Shown in pieces: positions 12,781-25,939 of a stretch of 64,000 nt of DNA (position 1 is the stretch's first letter; the number at the start of each line of letters is the position of its first letter). The position numbers were made by a program, and so were the translations under genes. The notes beneath the pieces are model-generated. The model was not told the DNA's origin. It saw nothing but the letters and a program-made list of their open reading frames with translations, and ran no database searches. Source of the DNA: Selaginella tamariscina (lineage: Eukaryota > Streptophyta > Lycopodiopsida > Selaginellales > Selaginellaceae); contig PUQB01000131.1 of assembly GCA_003024785.1 (NCBI GenBank), positions 372,001-436,000 on the forward strand, given 5' to 3'.

Positions 12781-14829
12781 GGCTGTATTTATTTATGTAA
12801 ATTATATATTTTACAACCTTAGAGTTTTATAATGTTATCTTTATAAAAGATGGTTCTATTATGGGTTCCTATGGATTAAAAATTCTATTACGGGTCTATC
12901 ACTATAGTTTAATTTTATTAGAGTTTTATAATGTAAAAGCCCTATGATTATGATTTTATTAGATTACGATCCTACTAAGGAATGATTAAAATCTTATTAC
13001 ATATTAAGCAAAGAAACCAAACTTTTTTAACATAATTTAAAAAGAGAATGCATCTTTTTTTTTTAAACACATAATTTATTTAAAATATTATATTAAATAT
13101 ATTAAATTATATAATATTGAACTAAAATTAATTTATAAATTACAAATTTAAATATTTTCATGTTTAAATATAAATCCCCTTGCTAATTTAAACATTAAAA
13201 ATTAAAATATATATTAAAATTTAGAACTATCACAATGTCATGCTGAATTTAGTAATGTTTTTTCTTAATCTAATTTATTTTTACCTTATTAATGTCTTAT
13301 TAATTAATTTTATTTATTATTTTATTTATAAACCACCAAGTCATATTTATACTGAATATATTTAAATTTGGAATATTCGTTAGAGTTCCAAATAAAACTC
13401 CAAGTACATATATGAATATACCTTTCACTATATTGAGTATATATAGCTTTTGACTAAACTCTAGAGTTTCCCACTCATGATCAATCAGGTCCCAAATCAT
13501 ATAGCACTGAAAATTATATAGCTATAGTTTAAATAAAATATATTATAGCAAAACTATATAAAAAACAAACAAAGCTCGGCTTGAAAAAGGCAGGCACAGG
13601 GATCTGTCACATAGCACAGATGCCTGTTGTTGTGCCTGACCTGTGTATGGTGGTAAACTAACGTATGAATATGTTTTACTATTATGTAAAAAAACTATAA
13701 TAAATTAAACTATATCTTTTTTTTATATATATTTAAGTATTTTAGTAGACTTATCACACTGACCTGACATTGCAATGAGGGATGGAAGCTTTAGTTAAAT
13801 ATATTAAATATAAAGTATGAAAGAAGAATACAGAGACTTTGATATATTTTGATGCAGGGGATCACAGTTCACAAAACTCCAACACGTATTCGTTTGTTTT
13901 CTTGCGTGCATGTCGACACACGCTGCATATTTATGTGACCTCACCATGTGCATATCTTAATTTTTACTTAATTAATCTTGTTTAATTAATAATGTATATA
14001 TATGGAGGTTCTCCATGTGGAGAAATGCAAAACCAACACTCACCCAAACACTACCTATATAAATCGTATATAATCCACATTATCTTCCTTTTAATCCGTA
14101 GTTTGCCACCTTTTATGTTTAATATATAAAATTAAATATATATATATTTATATAATGCACGGACATTTATATGCCAACCCACACTCACGAGTCACGCTCT
14201 TTGCCGAGGACCCACAAACAAATAATCGACAGGAGACATGCATACAATTAATGGCATAACAACATAAATACTACAGTGTCTGCGTATAAATTAGAACGAA
14301 CACCCAGAAATATACGTATATTTCTCTCATAAATGTGTATACACATACACACGCACACGCCGTCTGTGTACGAAAACAAATAACGTATTTATGCATTTCC
14401 AGTACGTATTTAGTATATAAATAGTTAGGTTAAAAACTAATATGTTTAGTTTACCACCCTAAATACTGGACCCAGCCAGAAAGCAAAAGCTTTACAAAAG
14501 ATATGAAATGATAGGAAGGGACAATACGTGACGTACTCTTCTGTGTACCAAGAAAGAAATATTAACATTAAGTTCGAAAAAAGAAATAAAAATCATCCTT
14601 ATCTATAAACCCTAATAACCATCTTTCACCCTTAAAAAATTTAAAGGGTAACAACATATGTGAAACCAGTTTAACTAAAGGAAGCTGCAGGAGTTTCCCA
14701 TTTTTTCTAAACTAGTAAATAAACTCTCTCTGCATTGCATTCCCATGATGGAGAGCGAAGGAATCTATATAATTAGATTACTATGTAGTCTGTATATATA
14801 TCCATGAGTCTATAGATCTGTCTCGTACA
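12781..14829. other. AT-rich intergenic DNA and promoter of the CCCH-RING gene
   Basis: No convincing coding region apart from the hairpin at 13588-13642. The last part (about 14.5-14.83 kb) should contain the promoter and 5' UTR of the CCCH gene; an upstream ATG at 14745 gives only a short reading frame. Confidence 0.55.
13588..13642. other. GC-rich 55-nt hairpin candidate
   Basis: AGGCAGGCACA pairs with TGTGCCTGACCT with one bulge. Inside, GGATCTGT pairs with ACAGATGCC around a loop of about 8 nt. It stands out from A/T-rich flanks and lies 0.8 kb from the promoter-like island. It is shorter than usual plant pre-miRNAs. Confidence 0.4.
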
Positions 14830-17539
14830 ATGGATCCGTATGAAGCAACCCAGCTTGTGTTTGCTCGTGTACAAGCACAGGATCCGGAGAATGTGTCGAA
14901 GATAATCGGTTTCCTGCTACTGCAAGAGAGAAGCGAGCAGGAGATGTCACGTCTTGCAATGGGATCCGACTCTTTACTACAGTCAGCCATAGCCAAAGCT
15001 AAGAGAGAGCTTGGGATAGAGATAGCGAGTCGTCCTCCTGCTCTTCACATCCCAGAAAACCAGTTCTATCCCCATTATCCCGATGAATTCGATATAATGA
15101 ATGGTTTCCAGCAGATCCCCTCGAAGAGACATTTGCAGATGCACGATCTGTTAGCTTGCAAGCCTTGTCTCTACTATTCCAGGGGATTCTGTAAGCACGG
15201 AGCTAGCTGTAAGTTCCTACACGGTTCACCCCCACAGTGTCTGTCCCCCACTGATCACTTCGTTTGTGGGGGTTCGTCCTCACCGTCGTCCTCCTCTTCA
15301 GGCTCTTCCTGCTCGAGTTCACTGGAGAGACTGGAGACGGAGCTACAGGATCTACTGAGAGGCAGGCGTGCCCCTGTCTCCATCGCGTCTCTCCCGCAGC
15401 TCTACTTCGAGCGGTTTGGAAAGGCACTGCAGGCGCAGGGATATCTCACTGAGAGCCAGAGACACGGGAAATCTGGCTGCAGTCTCACCAAGTTGCTTGC
15501 ACGGCTCAAAGGAAGCGTTGCACTCATTGACAGGTATGCCGAGAGCGAGAGCATTCTATACACTTGGAGATTCAAATGGGTTCTCATAAGTACTTTCAAA
15601 GATTAGATCATGTTCTTGCTGTGTGCGTATAATGATAGATACGCGTGTGTGTGTGTACACACACATATGTATATACATATGTGTATAAGTGGTATTAGCA
15701 GGCCTCATGGACAACACGCAGTGGTATTAGCCGAAGATGCACACAGGTATGTGGGGTGTTATAGAGCAGATCGGGACGATCTAAAGGAAGCCAGCCCCAG
15801 TTCTAGACAGATTTATCTCACTTTTCCTGCTGAGAGTACATTTACAGAGGAAGATGTGTCGGCTCACTTCAGGTACGTATACATACATACATGTATATGT
15901 TTATGTGTATATATGTTGCATCCATCCAGATGTGTATTTGTACGTCTGCAATCGCTAAACCACGTGTCTATACCGTGCATATGTGTTTGTATTAGGTGTA
16001 CATATAAATGCATTTTGTACATATATGCAGTGTACATCATACTCACTTAAACAGTTACTTATCTCTGTGAACATTCTAAAACGATGAATATAGTATGTTG
16101 GTACATTCTTATTTAGTTTTTACATATGCACACATATGAACACACACGTAAGTAAATGTGTGTGTATGAAATGTGTATAGAGCGTATGGACCTGTCCAAG
16201 ACGTGAGAATTCCGTATCAGCAGAAGCGTATGTTTGGATTTGTAACATTTTTATATATGGAGACAGCAAGAACAATACTCTCCGAAGGAAATCCTCACTA
16301 TATATGTGGTGCCCGTGTTCTTGTCAAACCTTACCGTGAGAAAGCAAGAATAGGTGAAAGGTACTGTGCGTGCGTGCGTGTGTGTGTGTGTGTAATATCA
16401 ATATATTATTTATATATTTATTTATTTAAAATACAGGAAACAAGTTGAAAAGCTGGATCCAATCCGAGGACCACCGCAGTTTCGTAGTTTGAATGGCAAA
16501 GACTTCATGCAAGGTTTTATTAATATTAATATATTATTTTTTTAAACTCATTTAAATAATTTCCTAATTAATTATTTGAATATTCTATATCAGAGCCGGG
16601 TTTTTACGATGCATTTGCAAGGAGATACGAAGATGAAAGATTAATAGAGATGGAACGTAGACGTATATTAGATATGCACACACTGAGAGCTCGAGCAGTT
16701 GAAGTAGAAGCTACCAAGTTACTAATGGACGATGGGATTCATGGGGAATCCCCAGAAATCCCAGGAACACCCCAGATTTCCGAACACAATAACAACCATC
16801 TTCTTAATGAGCCTACATTAACTTCAGAAGGTGTGTACACATAACACACACATGCATATGTATGTACGTGTATGCGTGGGTGTATGTAGTAATGTTTTCA
16901 CTTCAGATATGCAGCAGTTTCAATCTAGCAACCCCTTTGGGTTTGTGATGGATGTACTTGATAGTGAAAACTGTGAAGAAAGTGACTGCAAGGTGGCAAA
17001 CCTGCAACTTGATCTTAAGTAAGTTATTTAAAATTTGAATTTAAATTTATTGATTTAAATTAATAAATAATCAGGAACGATCTCCCGGAGAGTCCGTTTG
17101 ATGAGAAACCTGGTGCATCTTCTCTTCAAGAACAAATGTTGGGGATGAACCTTAACGATGTTTTATTTCCAAATAACGACATCATTTGCTGCATATGTCT
17201 ACGTAAGCTACACACGCACGCACGCGCACACACACACACACACAACTTATATATGTGATATACAGAGCATTGTGTGGAGCCATCTAAACTCGAGTGTAAC
17301 CACACCTTTTGCGTTCAGTGCATCTTGAAGGTATGTATATAACTAAATAAAAATTTATTTAACTAATTAAGGTGTTAATAAATCTAATTAATTAACAGGT
17401 AATTAGAGGATCAAAGGATGAGTGTCCAATATGCAGGCAGCACATAGGCAGCCAAGTATACAAAATCTTACATAATAGAGACTTACAATCTTGGCTCTCC
17501 CCTACACTAAGTCACAGAGTTCCACAGCACATATGGTAG
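14830..17539 (+). CDS. CCCH zinc finger + LOTUS-like + RRM protein with C-terminal RING finger
   Basis: Nine exons (14830-15533, 15702-15872, 16181-16360, 16437-16513, 16594-16830, 16907-17018, 17075-17202, 17266-17330, 17399-17539) give an unbroken frame of 604 residues. Order: the N-terminal family block [15 protein letters not shown]; a CCCH finger (C-x7-C-x5-C-x3-[13 protein letters not shown], about residues 112-132); a LOTUS-like helix region ([19 protein letters not shown], about 185-235); an RRM ([10 protein letters not shown] to VLVKPYREK, about 265-345); an acidic low-complexity region; then a C3HC4 RING made by exons 7-9 ([25 protein letters not shown], about 531-570). The first three parts match plant RNA-binding proteins C3H18/46/53/55. 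A RING at their end is not known to me and suggests an E3 ligase tethered to RNA. Phases join without conflict, so a single gene is the simplest reading. A wrongly merged neighbour remains possible. Confidence 0.9.
17266..17460 (+). other. RING-finger exons of the CCCH protein
   Basis: Zinc ligands: C-x2-C at the end of exon 7 (about 17188-17200), then C-x-H-x2-C-x2-C in exon 8, and C-x2-C in exon 9. The spacing fits a C3HC4 RING. The introns inside it are 63 and 68 nt, the first mostly CA repeats. Confidence 0.85.
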
Positions 17540-18385
17540 AAAGTTTTGAAAGACAACTTGGGGTTTGAGTTAAGGTATTTAATCATGCTTAAGGACTGAT
17601 AAATAACACATTAGATATAGATAGCATGTCTTTTTTTATTTATTTTTTTGTTTTTTAATTTTTTATTTTTTTTTTTTTTTTAAATATAAATGAAGGACCC
17701 CGTACATGTGAGGGGTTATAGTTTGTGTATGGAGGTTATTCCATATACACATACTTTAAAACTTAGTGTTAATGGGGAAACAAACTAATACAGAAAGAAT
17801 GTAATACACTTCAATAATATACTTAATATTCTATAGTTTTTAATAAGTTTAATATGTAAAACTTCAACAACAGTACTTAATACTCGTGCATGTGATTATG
17901 ACACATAGAAAACAATAATAGAGGTGTCCCAGTTTGTCAAAAGGATTCCTGTCACATTATATTAAGATATATTAAACTATAACTTTAGTGTGTTACATCG
18001 TAAGAATATTAGTTAATTAATTAAATATTTTTATAATATGCTATTACGTACGTGTGGCCATCCATATCCAAAAAATCAGAAAATAAATAATAAATTATAT
18101 GGTTATAAATCAAGTCGTAGTTCTATTCGTGTCCCGCATTACATGAAACACGGAACTCGTTCACCATGTGATGTTTCACATGGCCCCCTAGTCCTCTTAA
18201 TACTTTTGACCACGTATATACGTATATATACGTGTATGCGTACGTATACGTGTATAACTATCACAAACAACAGGCATGCACTGATGTATTTTACATATAG
18301 TATTATATTCCTTTCAACTACTAAAGTTAATTTAAATATATAAGTAAATTTAATTTAAACCCTTTACTTCTTAAACTTAAGGCTA
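17540..18385. other. 3' region between convergent genes
   Basis: No coding signal. It contains a T-rich run near 17630-17680, a short perfect hairpin (CCATGTGA/TCACATGG near 18163) and TACG/TATA-rich text. It should hold the 3' UTRs of the CCCH and B3 genes. Confidence 0.6.
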
Positions 18386-20257
18386 CTAAGCATAACCCTT
18401 AATGACACGGCACCTTAGAGTAGTGGAATCCAGTACTTCTAGTGATATAGAATCAGACAGCCCAATATTGTGGCTCTTTGCAAAACCCCTCCAGCCTGCG
18501 CTAATAGCAGTCCTATAAAACAAAACACCACGTTTTATATATGTACACACACACACACACACACACACGCATTTTATTAATATATAAATGATATATTATG
18601 TGTGCATGTGTGTTTACCTGTGTCCGATGTAATGAACTGGGAACTTGTTATCATTTTCGTCCAGCATAATAAAGTCTGCGTTCTTACTTCCAAGGTGCTT
18701 TGCTGCCCACTCTTTCTTTACATGCTGCATAACATAGTTTTAGCATAATTAAATATTTAAATCAATGATATAAACTTATGATGAAGTAGTTATGTTTATT
18801 CTTTTATTTAAAGAGAGGCTATTCTGGACACATCACATGGAAGCAGCCAACTTTCTTAACTATGTGTAAGTAATGAATATGAAGTGTTTAAGTAGCATGA
18901 AGAGAGACAGAGAGCACAGGAGTGCATGTGTGTGCTGTGTACGTGTGTATGTGTAGAGAAGGCGTGTATGTGTGCGTTGCGTGCCTCTGTGTGTTTGAGA
19001 GAGAGAGAGCGTGCATGTGCGTGTGAGAGGCATGTCTGTGTGTCGTACGTGTGTGTGTGTGTGTGACGTATGCCTAGAAATATACTATGAAGACACACGT
19101 GAGGAAATTAGATATGGAGACACACACTCATATGTGTGTGTGTAATGGCATCCATGCCCATATACATATAAAATTAAATTTAAATAACCAGAAAATTATA
19201 ATTAGATAAATAAATAAATATATATATATATATATTATAAATACGATCTTACATAAATATTAGTATTTAAATAAAACTAGAACTTACCAAGTAGTAGGTA
19301 GGACCGATTGAACCTTAAGCATATTAATTATCAAAGTTTGGGTTACTGACAGCTGGCAAACCAGAAGCCTTTGATTTGTCCGTAAACAAGGCTTTCTTGA
19401 CCGTACACGTGTCCTTCTGCACTCTCTTCTTTGCTGGCTCCTCCAAATCCCCAATAACCTCCTTAGCCGCCTATATATTAAATATATTCACACACTTAAC
19501 AGGAGTGTATATACAACAAACGTTACTTGGTGTGTGTGCGTGTAAATGAGCAGATTACCTCAGCTTTGGAACTCCTTGTTAAGTACCTCTTCCTCTTTGG
19601 AGTTGTGTTAACAGTCTCAAATATCTCCAAATCTCCTTCTACATCCAGTAATAATACGAATGTAATCATGTCAAATAATATACACATGGAGGATATGCAG
19701 TACCTACCATCGTGAGACCCTGTTCCACATCTGCGAAAAAAAACAGTTAAACTATACACAATTATAAACAGACAATTAATTACCTCCCAAATGATGCTCA
19801 ACCGGGTCTGCAGTTTCCCCAACGACTTCACCACCCTTGTTCTTCTCAAGCCCATCATCGCCAAAGATCTTAACAAGAATTCTACCTGGGTTTACGATCT
19901 TAAACAACACTGAATCCCCAATTTCGATCTTGTTATCAACGCAGAAAGCCCTCCACCCCTTCTCAATAAATCGGTGCCCGGCAATATCGCAAAGCTGTAT
20001 GCTCCATGTCGATCCATCCCAGGATTCAAGTGTTATATCTTTCTGCAGCTGACTATGCTCCAGAAATCTCGACGGTATAACCTGTGATATTCAGAAATAT
20101 ATGTATAGATGAATAGAAAGAAACAATTAAGAAGGAAGAATGTAGATGAATTGAAAAAAAAACTCAATAAAAACTATTAAAATTGTGTGCTAGATCTTAC
20201 ACAGGCATATAGGCTCTCAAAGGATTTGATCGCCTTGTAGAAGAGCGATTCCGCCAT
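18386..20257 (-). CDS. B3-domain protein with two B3 domains (REM-like)
   Basis: The start MAESLFYKAIKSFESLYAC (exon 1, 20201-20257) is followed by a long exon (about 19785-20081) encoding a full B3 DNA-binding domain: VIPSRFLEHSQL, then GWRAFCVDNKIEIGDSVLFK and ILVKIFG. A linker spread over small exons holds PKRKRYLTR, a possible nuclear signal. The 3' exons (about 18617-18723 and 18386-18512) give a second B3: KKEWAAKHLG, then GWRGFAKSHNIGLSDSISLEV. So it is probably a nuclear transcription factor of the REM group. The reading frame slips near 19340-19350 between linker and second B3; this may be a base error or an unrecognised intron. Long CA/GA-rich introns separate the second domain. The target genes are unknown. 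Confidence 0.82.
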
Positions 20258-20460
20258 AGCCAAAAAGCCTTGAAGCTTCCCCTAGGGTTTTGTGAGAAAA
20301 ATATCCACGTCAGCATAAACCCTTAATTGGCATATTTATTGTTAGTGGCACTGATCTCTGCCGTCCGTTTTCCACACATGAATATTAGACGTCGATCTTG
20401 TAGGTACGTGGGATAATCATCGTAATCTCAGCCGTCAGATTTAAAATTCTAATATATAAA
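20258..20460 (-). promoter_or_regulatory. Promoter of the B3 gene
   Basis: The stretch upstream of the start codon is less A/T-rich and holds ATCTCAGCCGTCAGAT near 20425-20440, the same CTCAGCCGTC element seen upstream of the LRR gene. The divergent direction holds the 3' end of the unknown gene at 20593. Confidence 0.4.
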
Positions 20461-20592
20461 AAACACAACCATTATTCAATTTAAGTATAATTAGATCTAT
20501 TTAAAACTTATTTAAACTTATTTAATTTTTTTACATAATAAGTTACAGTTTTAAAAGTTCAAAAATGAAATGTTTATTATTAAGTTGAAAGT

Positions 20593-20950
20593 TTAATCTA
20601 ACGTTGGTAATTCATCCTTAATCCCATCCAAATCAAGCTCTATGCTATCAAGGTCAATGTTTAATCCATCTTCCTCAGACAAGTCTGGAAAATTAATAAT
20701 ATTAAAATCATTAGGTACTCCCTCATCCTGTGTATTATCTTCAGATTCGTCCCCTGCTATAAAAAAAACATAGATAAATAACATACATTTCAAATATACA
20801 TACAACTCAGGAAAATATCAAACATACACATGTGTATGCACACATATACATAGAACTTAGGAGAATATAATATAATATCAAACATACACATTTAAACATT
20901 AGTTATAGCATTCAGTATAACATACCCCTCTCCCCTCCCTTCTCTCTCTC

Positions 20951-20982
<32 letters not shown>

Positions 20983-21540
20983 GTACTTTGTGCATTTGGT
21001 GCGAGCGTTTGAAGTATTTGTTGAGTGACCTCCTTAAGGTATTGTTTTTCTTCAGAAGTTATACGTTGGAGACTCTTTCCCTCCATTAAACAAGCAATCG
21101 ATTGAATATACTCTTCCTAATAGAAGTTTCAAAAATATTAAATATACAGTAGAATTTTTAAAAATATTAAATATACTCTTCCTAATAAAAGTTTCAAAAA
21201 TAATAAGAATTAAATTAAAATCATTAAAATACTTACTAGTGTATTACTGCTTGTAAATGTCACCTGTTGCATTAACTCGCAAAATTGCTTCAAAAACCTC
21301 CCTATCAACTGGAGAATTCTCCCTTTGACATAGGGCCCGATACCTATATCACTTCAAATGAAATCTTTCAAAACCATATACTAATATAAACCATATATAT
21401 ATCTCCATGTGAGTGATGTTCTCTCTCACACACGACGCGCGCGCGCGCACACACTTACAATAATCTAGAAACGTTATGTTGGCACTGCTGTGGTAATAAA
21501 CTCTTCCATTCTCGTTGTTCATCAGACATCGTGTACCCAT
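20593..21540 (-). CDS. Small protein of unknown function with acidic C-terminus
   Basis: Not recognised. Four exon-like blocks with good borders: about 21450-21540, 21239-21342, 20988-21118 and 20593-20760. The two middle blocks join in phase (SSNTL then EEYIQSIACLMEGKSLQ, then EEKQYLKEVTQQILQTLAP, helical). The last block is strongly acidic (DLSEEDGLNIDLDSIELDLD), like an activation or interaction tail. The first exon can be read as MGTRCLMNNENG, which joins in phase, or as MSDEQREWKSLLPQQCQ, which looks more protein-like but then meets a stop in exon 2. The start is therefore uncertain. A distant KIX/MED15-like N-terminus was considered but not supported. Confidence 0.5.
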
Positions 21541-22799
21541 ATACGAATTCCTGTAGTATACGATGTATTAAGTTTAGTGATACATGAGACAGTCTAGGAA
21601 TTCTTTTTAAAAAACCTAAATGTAAAAGATTTAATAGGATTAAATTTAGCCCTAACTCTATTATAGCCTTATTTGGTCTTAATATACAAATTTGGAATCA
21701 CGTGGCTAATCTTAACAGGATTAACCTAAGATTAATTATGATATCATATTCTGTGTATATACGAATGTACACAGAATATGCTTATTTTTACTGTGTATTT
21801 TAAAGATATGCTTTTTTATTAAATATAGTAAAGAGATAGTATATTTTAAGAAAAAAAAATTAATTAATGATTTAAGAAGTGGTACTAATTTAAAATATAT
21901 TATAATATTTTATATTTTAGGGGATGTGGTTTCCCTTATATTTTATTTTAATTATTCAAGAGGTGATAATTGTAAACTAATTAATAAAATATTAATATTA
22001 TTATGTTTGAAATAAGAGACAATGATGTAGTATATATTAATCTTGAACTTTATTTAAATAAGTTAAATCAGAAAATATTAGGAATATCATATGAATAATA
22101 ATAGCAGAAAAATTAAAATATTATACTAATAATATTATAAGTTTGTAACAATGAGTTTCTTACCAGAATTGTGCTAGTGTAAAATATGTTCCTTATACAT
22201 GTACATACGTATCACATGTATGGTTATAATATTTTTGTAGTATTTATATATACCCTAAAATAATTTAAAATTTTAAATTTAAATAATACACTATAAATTT
22301 AAAATGTAAAAATTAAATTTAAATAATACACTTGTAGAATATTGTACACATTTTTACTACCACATATATGAAAGTGTTCAAAAAGGAACAAGGATATAAA
22401 TATAATGCACTTATAAATTATATATACAATTAGTTTTTTGTCTACAGGTTGCTACCTTGCAGTTTGATTTAAAGATTATATCGCTGTTAAAAATAATATT
22501 TTTATTATTTAACCTTTTTTTGTTATTTATTCATTTCTTAATCATTCTGTACAATATAATACTTCACAACACTACCATCGAACATCTAACAGATGAATTT
22601 TACGTTTTAGTTTTATTTCCTATAATTGTTGTAACTCTACCTTTATAGCAACAACATTTATAAATTCAATTTATGTTTCTAAATTACTACAGTAAATTAA
22701 AATATATATATATTAAAACATATAAATGTTATGAATTAAAATTTATAACAATAGTGTGAAACATAATGACAGCTGCATTTATACATCACTGAGTATATG
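21541..22799. other. AT-rich intergenic DNA
   Basis: No coding signal. A local imperfect duplication at about 22255-22335 (TTTAAATTTAAATAATACACT twice) is the only clear structure. Confidence 0.6.
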
Positions 22800-22906
22800 T
22801 TAAATACATATATTAATATGATGCCCCTCTTCACGTTCCATTTGGATTAAATGTACTCGCAAGCTACGCTCCTCAATCTGAGAGTAGAAAATTACACACA
22901 AACACA

Positions 22907-22938
<32 letters not shown>

Positions 22939-25157
22939 TTGTATGTCTGTGCATGTTTATTATACGATTTCTATGATCTCCACACACTTACAAGTTGACT
23001 CTCTCTCTCACAAACACACGTAATAACACGTTGCATGTATACACTGGGTAAATAGTAGACGCACAATACATGTGCACACACTGGACACAAACGCACACAC
23101 ATAATATATACATATATATGTGCATATAAAAAGAAAATAAATACCTCTAGTGCAGAAAACTTTGTGAGTAAACCAATGCATTCTACTATACAAGCCTGCT
23201 CCCTTGCTACAATCTGTGCGAGTTCATGAACTAGACGGCTTTGTTCTTCAGTCTGGAACAATGTAAACATATATATTCATACACACACATAGTGTGTATA
23301 TACGTGTGTGTGTGTGTGTGACCTTGGGAAGCAAATGATATGTGGTTGCGTCAATGGATCCTAATACAAAACTGGCATGCTGGAGTGCTTCATAGATTGT
23401 CTGAGGATCACCCTACAAAAAATAATATATTACAATATATAATGCTATATTATATGAAAAACATTTACTATATATATTATAACTTAAAATATATAATGCT
23501 ATATTATATGTAAAATAAACTATTCATAATAGAACTTACTTTTGAACCATTGGACAAAGGAACTGCTAACATAGAAGTCTCTAATGCGTTTATTATTGAA
23601 TCCAAGTTAGCAGAGTGTTCTTTTTGCAGTCTAAACCATTCTTCTAGTCTTTTTCCCTATTAATTAACACAAATTGGATTTCATTATCGATTAATAACAC
23701 TATACATTCTCATATGTCTCTGTATAGGTGTGTGTGCAACGTGTGCATAAAGATCTATAATATATACATACACAAACAAAACACACACACACATATACAT
23801 CTATACTATAAACACACACGCACGCACGCACGCACGCTCTTACATGGGAATGAAGCATGGTAAAGAGCCTGGTACGCAGCTTAGCTCTCTGTAGTTTCAG
23901 GTGATTGATTGCAACTGAAGTTCGCAACTTGTATGTCTCTATCCATGCATTGAAAAGCAATCTCTGTACTATAAAGGACTTAGTATGCCTACACACACAC
24001 ACACACGTACACTTTGCATGTATATAATATAATGAAGCTATATATCTATAAATACACATATATATACATGTACACGGTATCTATGCACCTCGGTAGCGTG
24101 GTCTTCAGAGTGAAATACTGCCTGTGAACGAGCGTTTATAAACCTCCACTGGAGAAGACGGTTGTGGAATATTCTAAGCTGATGAATATCCTCTTGTAGA
24201 ATATGCTTCACATGACTTCTTGGAGATCTCGGAGAGGCAGGACGAGTTATAAGCTGGCTATTATTCGATATAATAGGAGTTTGATCATGTACAAGTCCCT
24301 CTGTATCCCTCTCTTCTGCCCTTGTTCTGATCACATACATAGCAGTGTGTGTGTGTGTGTGTGTGTGTTGTGTGTGGTGTGTGTGTGTGGTGAACAAATG
24401 TGATACGTCCTTAAAACTTTGTACATAGTGCAATTAACAGTACAGCTCACATGAATACCATGTATATACTTTATCTCACACATTGTGTATATCTTTCTTT
24501 CTGTATATACACATATACATAAGCACACACACACACACACACACATGTTTGCATATTCAATGTGTGCATGTATGTGATACGTCATTGAAACTTTGTACAT
24601 AGTATGAATACCCTATGTATATACTTTATCTCACACACATTGTGTACATCTTTCTCTCTGTGTACACACACCACACACACACACACATACCATAAAAACA
24701 GACCTCTTTGAGCTTGATACTGGGGAGATGCTGGGATATTCCCGTTGATTGAAGATGAGGGATTATTAAACGCTTTTAAGGAAGTTAAACTCACACTTTT
24801 TGTGAGACATATTGTTTCCATTTTGTTGGAGTTTCTTGTTGTTTTTTATTTATTAATATGTTTGTCTCCAAAGGCTTCTCATTCTCATGATCCAAATGGA
24901 TGTTCTTATCATTGGTTTTCTGCATAAACACCAAAACTATAAAATCATATATTTAATTATATGAAAATCAATTTATTATTATAAATATACTAAATTAATA
25001 TTGTATAAATTATACAAAACATACACAATAATATTTATGGTTAAATATTACCTCTGATCGAAGGCCACAATGTGGAAGAAAAATCAGCTGAAGAACCCGA
25101 GGAAGTATCAACAAGTCGATATCTAGATGGAAACTCCTCGAATCCTCTGTCCCCCAT
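22800..25157 (-). CDS. QWRF-motif protein (augmin subunit 8/EDE1-like)
   Basis: About eight exons: 25157-25056, about 24925-24706, 24328-24089, 23988-23844, 23657-23541, 23413-23322, 23257-23144 and 22880-22800. The diagnostic motif is HNRLLQWRFINARSQA in the third, followed by QRLLFNAWIETYKLR, LQRAKLRTRLFTMLH, RLEEWFRLQKEHSANL, LAQIVAREQACIVECI and a final IEERSLRVHLIQ. This is the helical C-terminal domain of plant QWRF proteins, which bind microtubules and, as augmin-8/EDE1 relatives, help recruit gamma-tubulin to spindle and phragmoplast microtubules. The N-terminal half is short compared with QWRF1/2 (about 600 residues), so it resembles the smaller members of the family. The joining frame between the second and third exons is unclear and may contain a break. 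Introns are packed with CA repeats. Confidence 0.88.
24395..24690. repeat. Tandem duplication inside a QWRF intron
   Basis: Two diverged copies, each running GTGATACGTC, ACTTTGTACATAGT, TATGTATATACTTTATCTCACA, then a CT-rich and a CA-rich part. Copy one is about 24395-24540, copy two about 24565-24690. Confidence 0.75.
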
Positions 25158-25462
25158 CTTGTTTTCTTTGCATTTCTCACTTATATGTTTAAATTTCATA
25201 TTTAAACTACATAAAAAATGCTTAATTTTAAATAATTGTACACATTTTAGACTTATATATATACAATTTACTGACTTTGATTCAATATATGCTCAAGCCA
25301 CCTCGTATGCAAACCATAAATGCCTGAAAACGAATACATATCAACATACTGTTACGTATATACGTACAAACTTATTATATATATATTAGAAATGGACAAT
25401 ATACCTGAAACATGAGAGCCCATATGCACTAGCACCAACCAAACCGAAAACACTCATGCAGA

Positions 25463-25519
<57 letters not shown>

Positions 25520-25601
25520 CTTATTTTCACTTAAAAAGAAAAACTTCTTTTTATGAGAGGGTTTATCTCGAGTTTAGCGTAATTACAGCCTCACTCTACG
25601 G

Positions 25602-25639
<38 letters not shown>

Positions 25640-25939
25640 ACACATACGTATACGCATAGATACGTATGTATATTACGTAATAATTATATCACCTACCACA
25701 GAACTTTCTTTCTTGGTGCACAATACCTTTCTGATATTGATGTTCTGTTTCGGATTTCTCGCGTTTGATTAAACCAAGAGAATATTCCAAGTGAATATCC
25801 TTTTTAATGTAATGTGATATGATCCTTTTATAACACTGTTTTTAATGGCAAGCCAGTAAATATTATTATGATAAACTGTTAGATTACAATAAGTGAATAT
25901 TCTATTAAATAAATAAAATGTTTTATAAATATATCAAAT
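25158..25939. other. AT-rich spacer with (TA)n tracts
   Basis: Contains (TA)n at about 25468-25517 and 25603-25632. It probably holds the QWRF promoter and leader. The Ty3 element follows directly at 25940. Confidence 0.6.

Noticed and set aside
13300-13500. Open frame of 66 codons
   Set aside because: A/T-rich composition, no splice context and no recognisable motif.
18163-18182. Perfect 8-bp hairpin CCATGTGA/TCACATGG
   Set aside because: Too short and without a T tract or partner feature; expected by chance in this length.
21121-21235. CRISPR-like or regulatory array suggested by repeated CTCTTCCTAATA-AAGTTTC
   Set aside because: Only two copies, within an intron; a simple local duplication explains it.
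22457-22648. Hydrophobic open frame of 63 codons
   Set aside because: T-rich sequence gives Leu/Ile/Phe by chance; no gene context.
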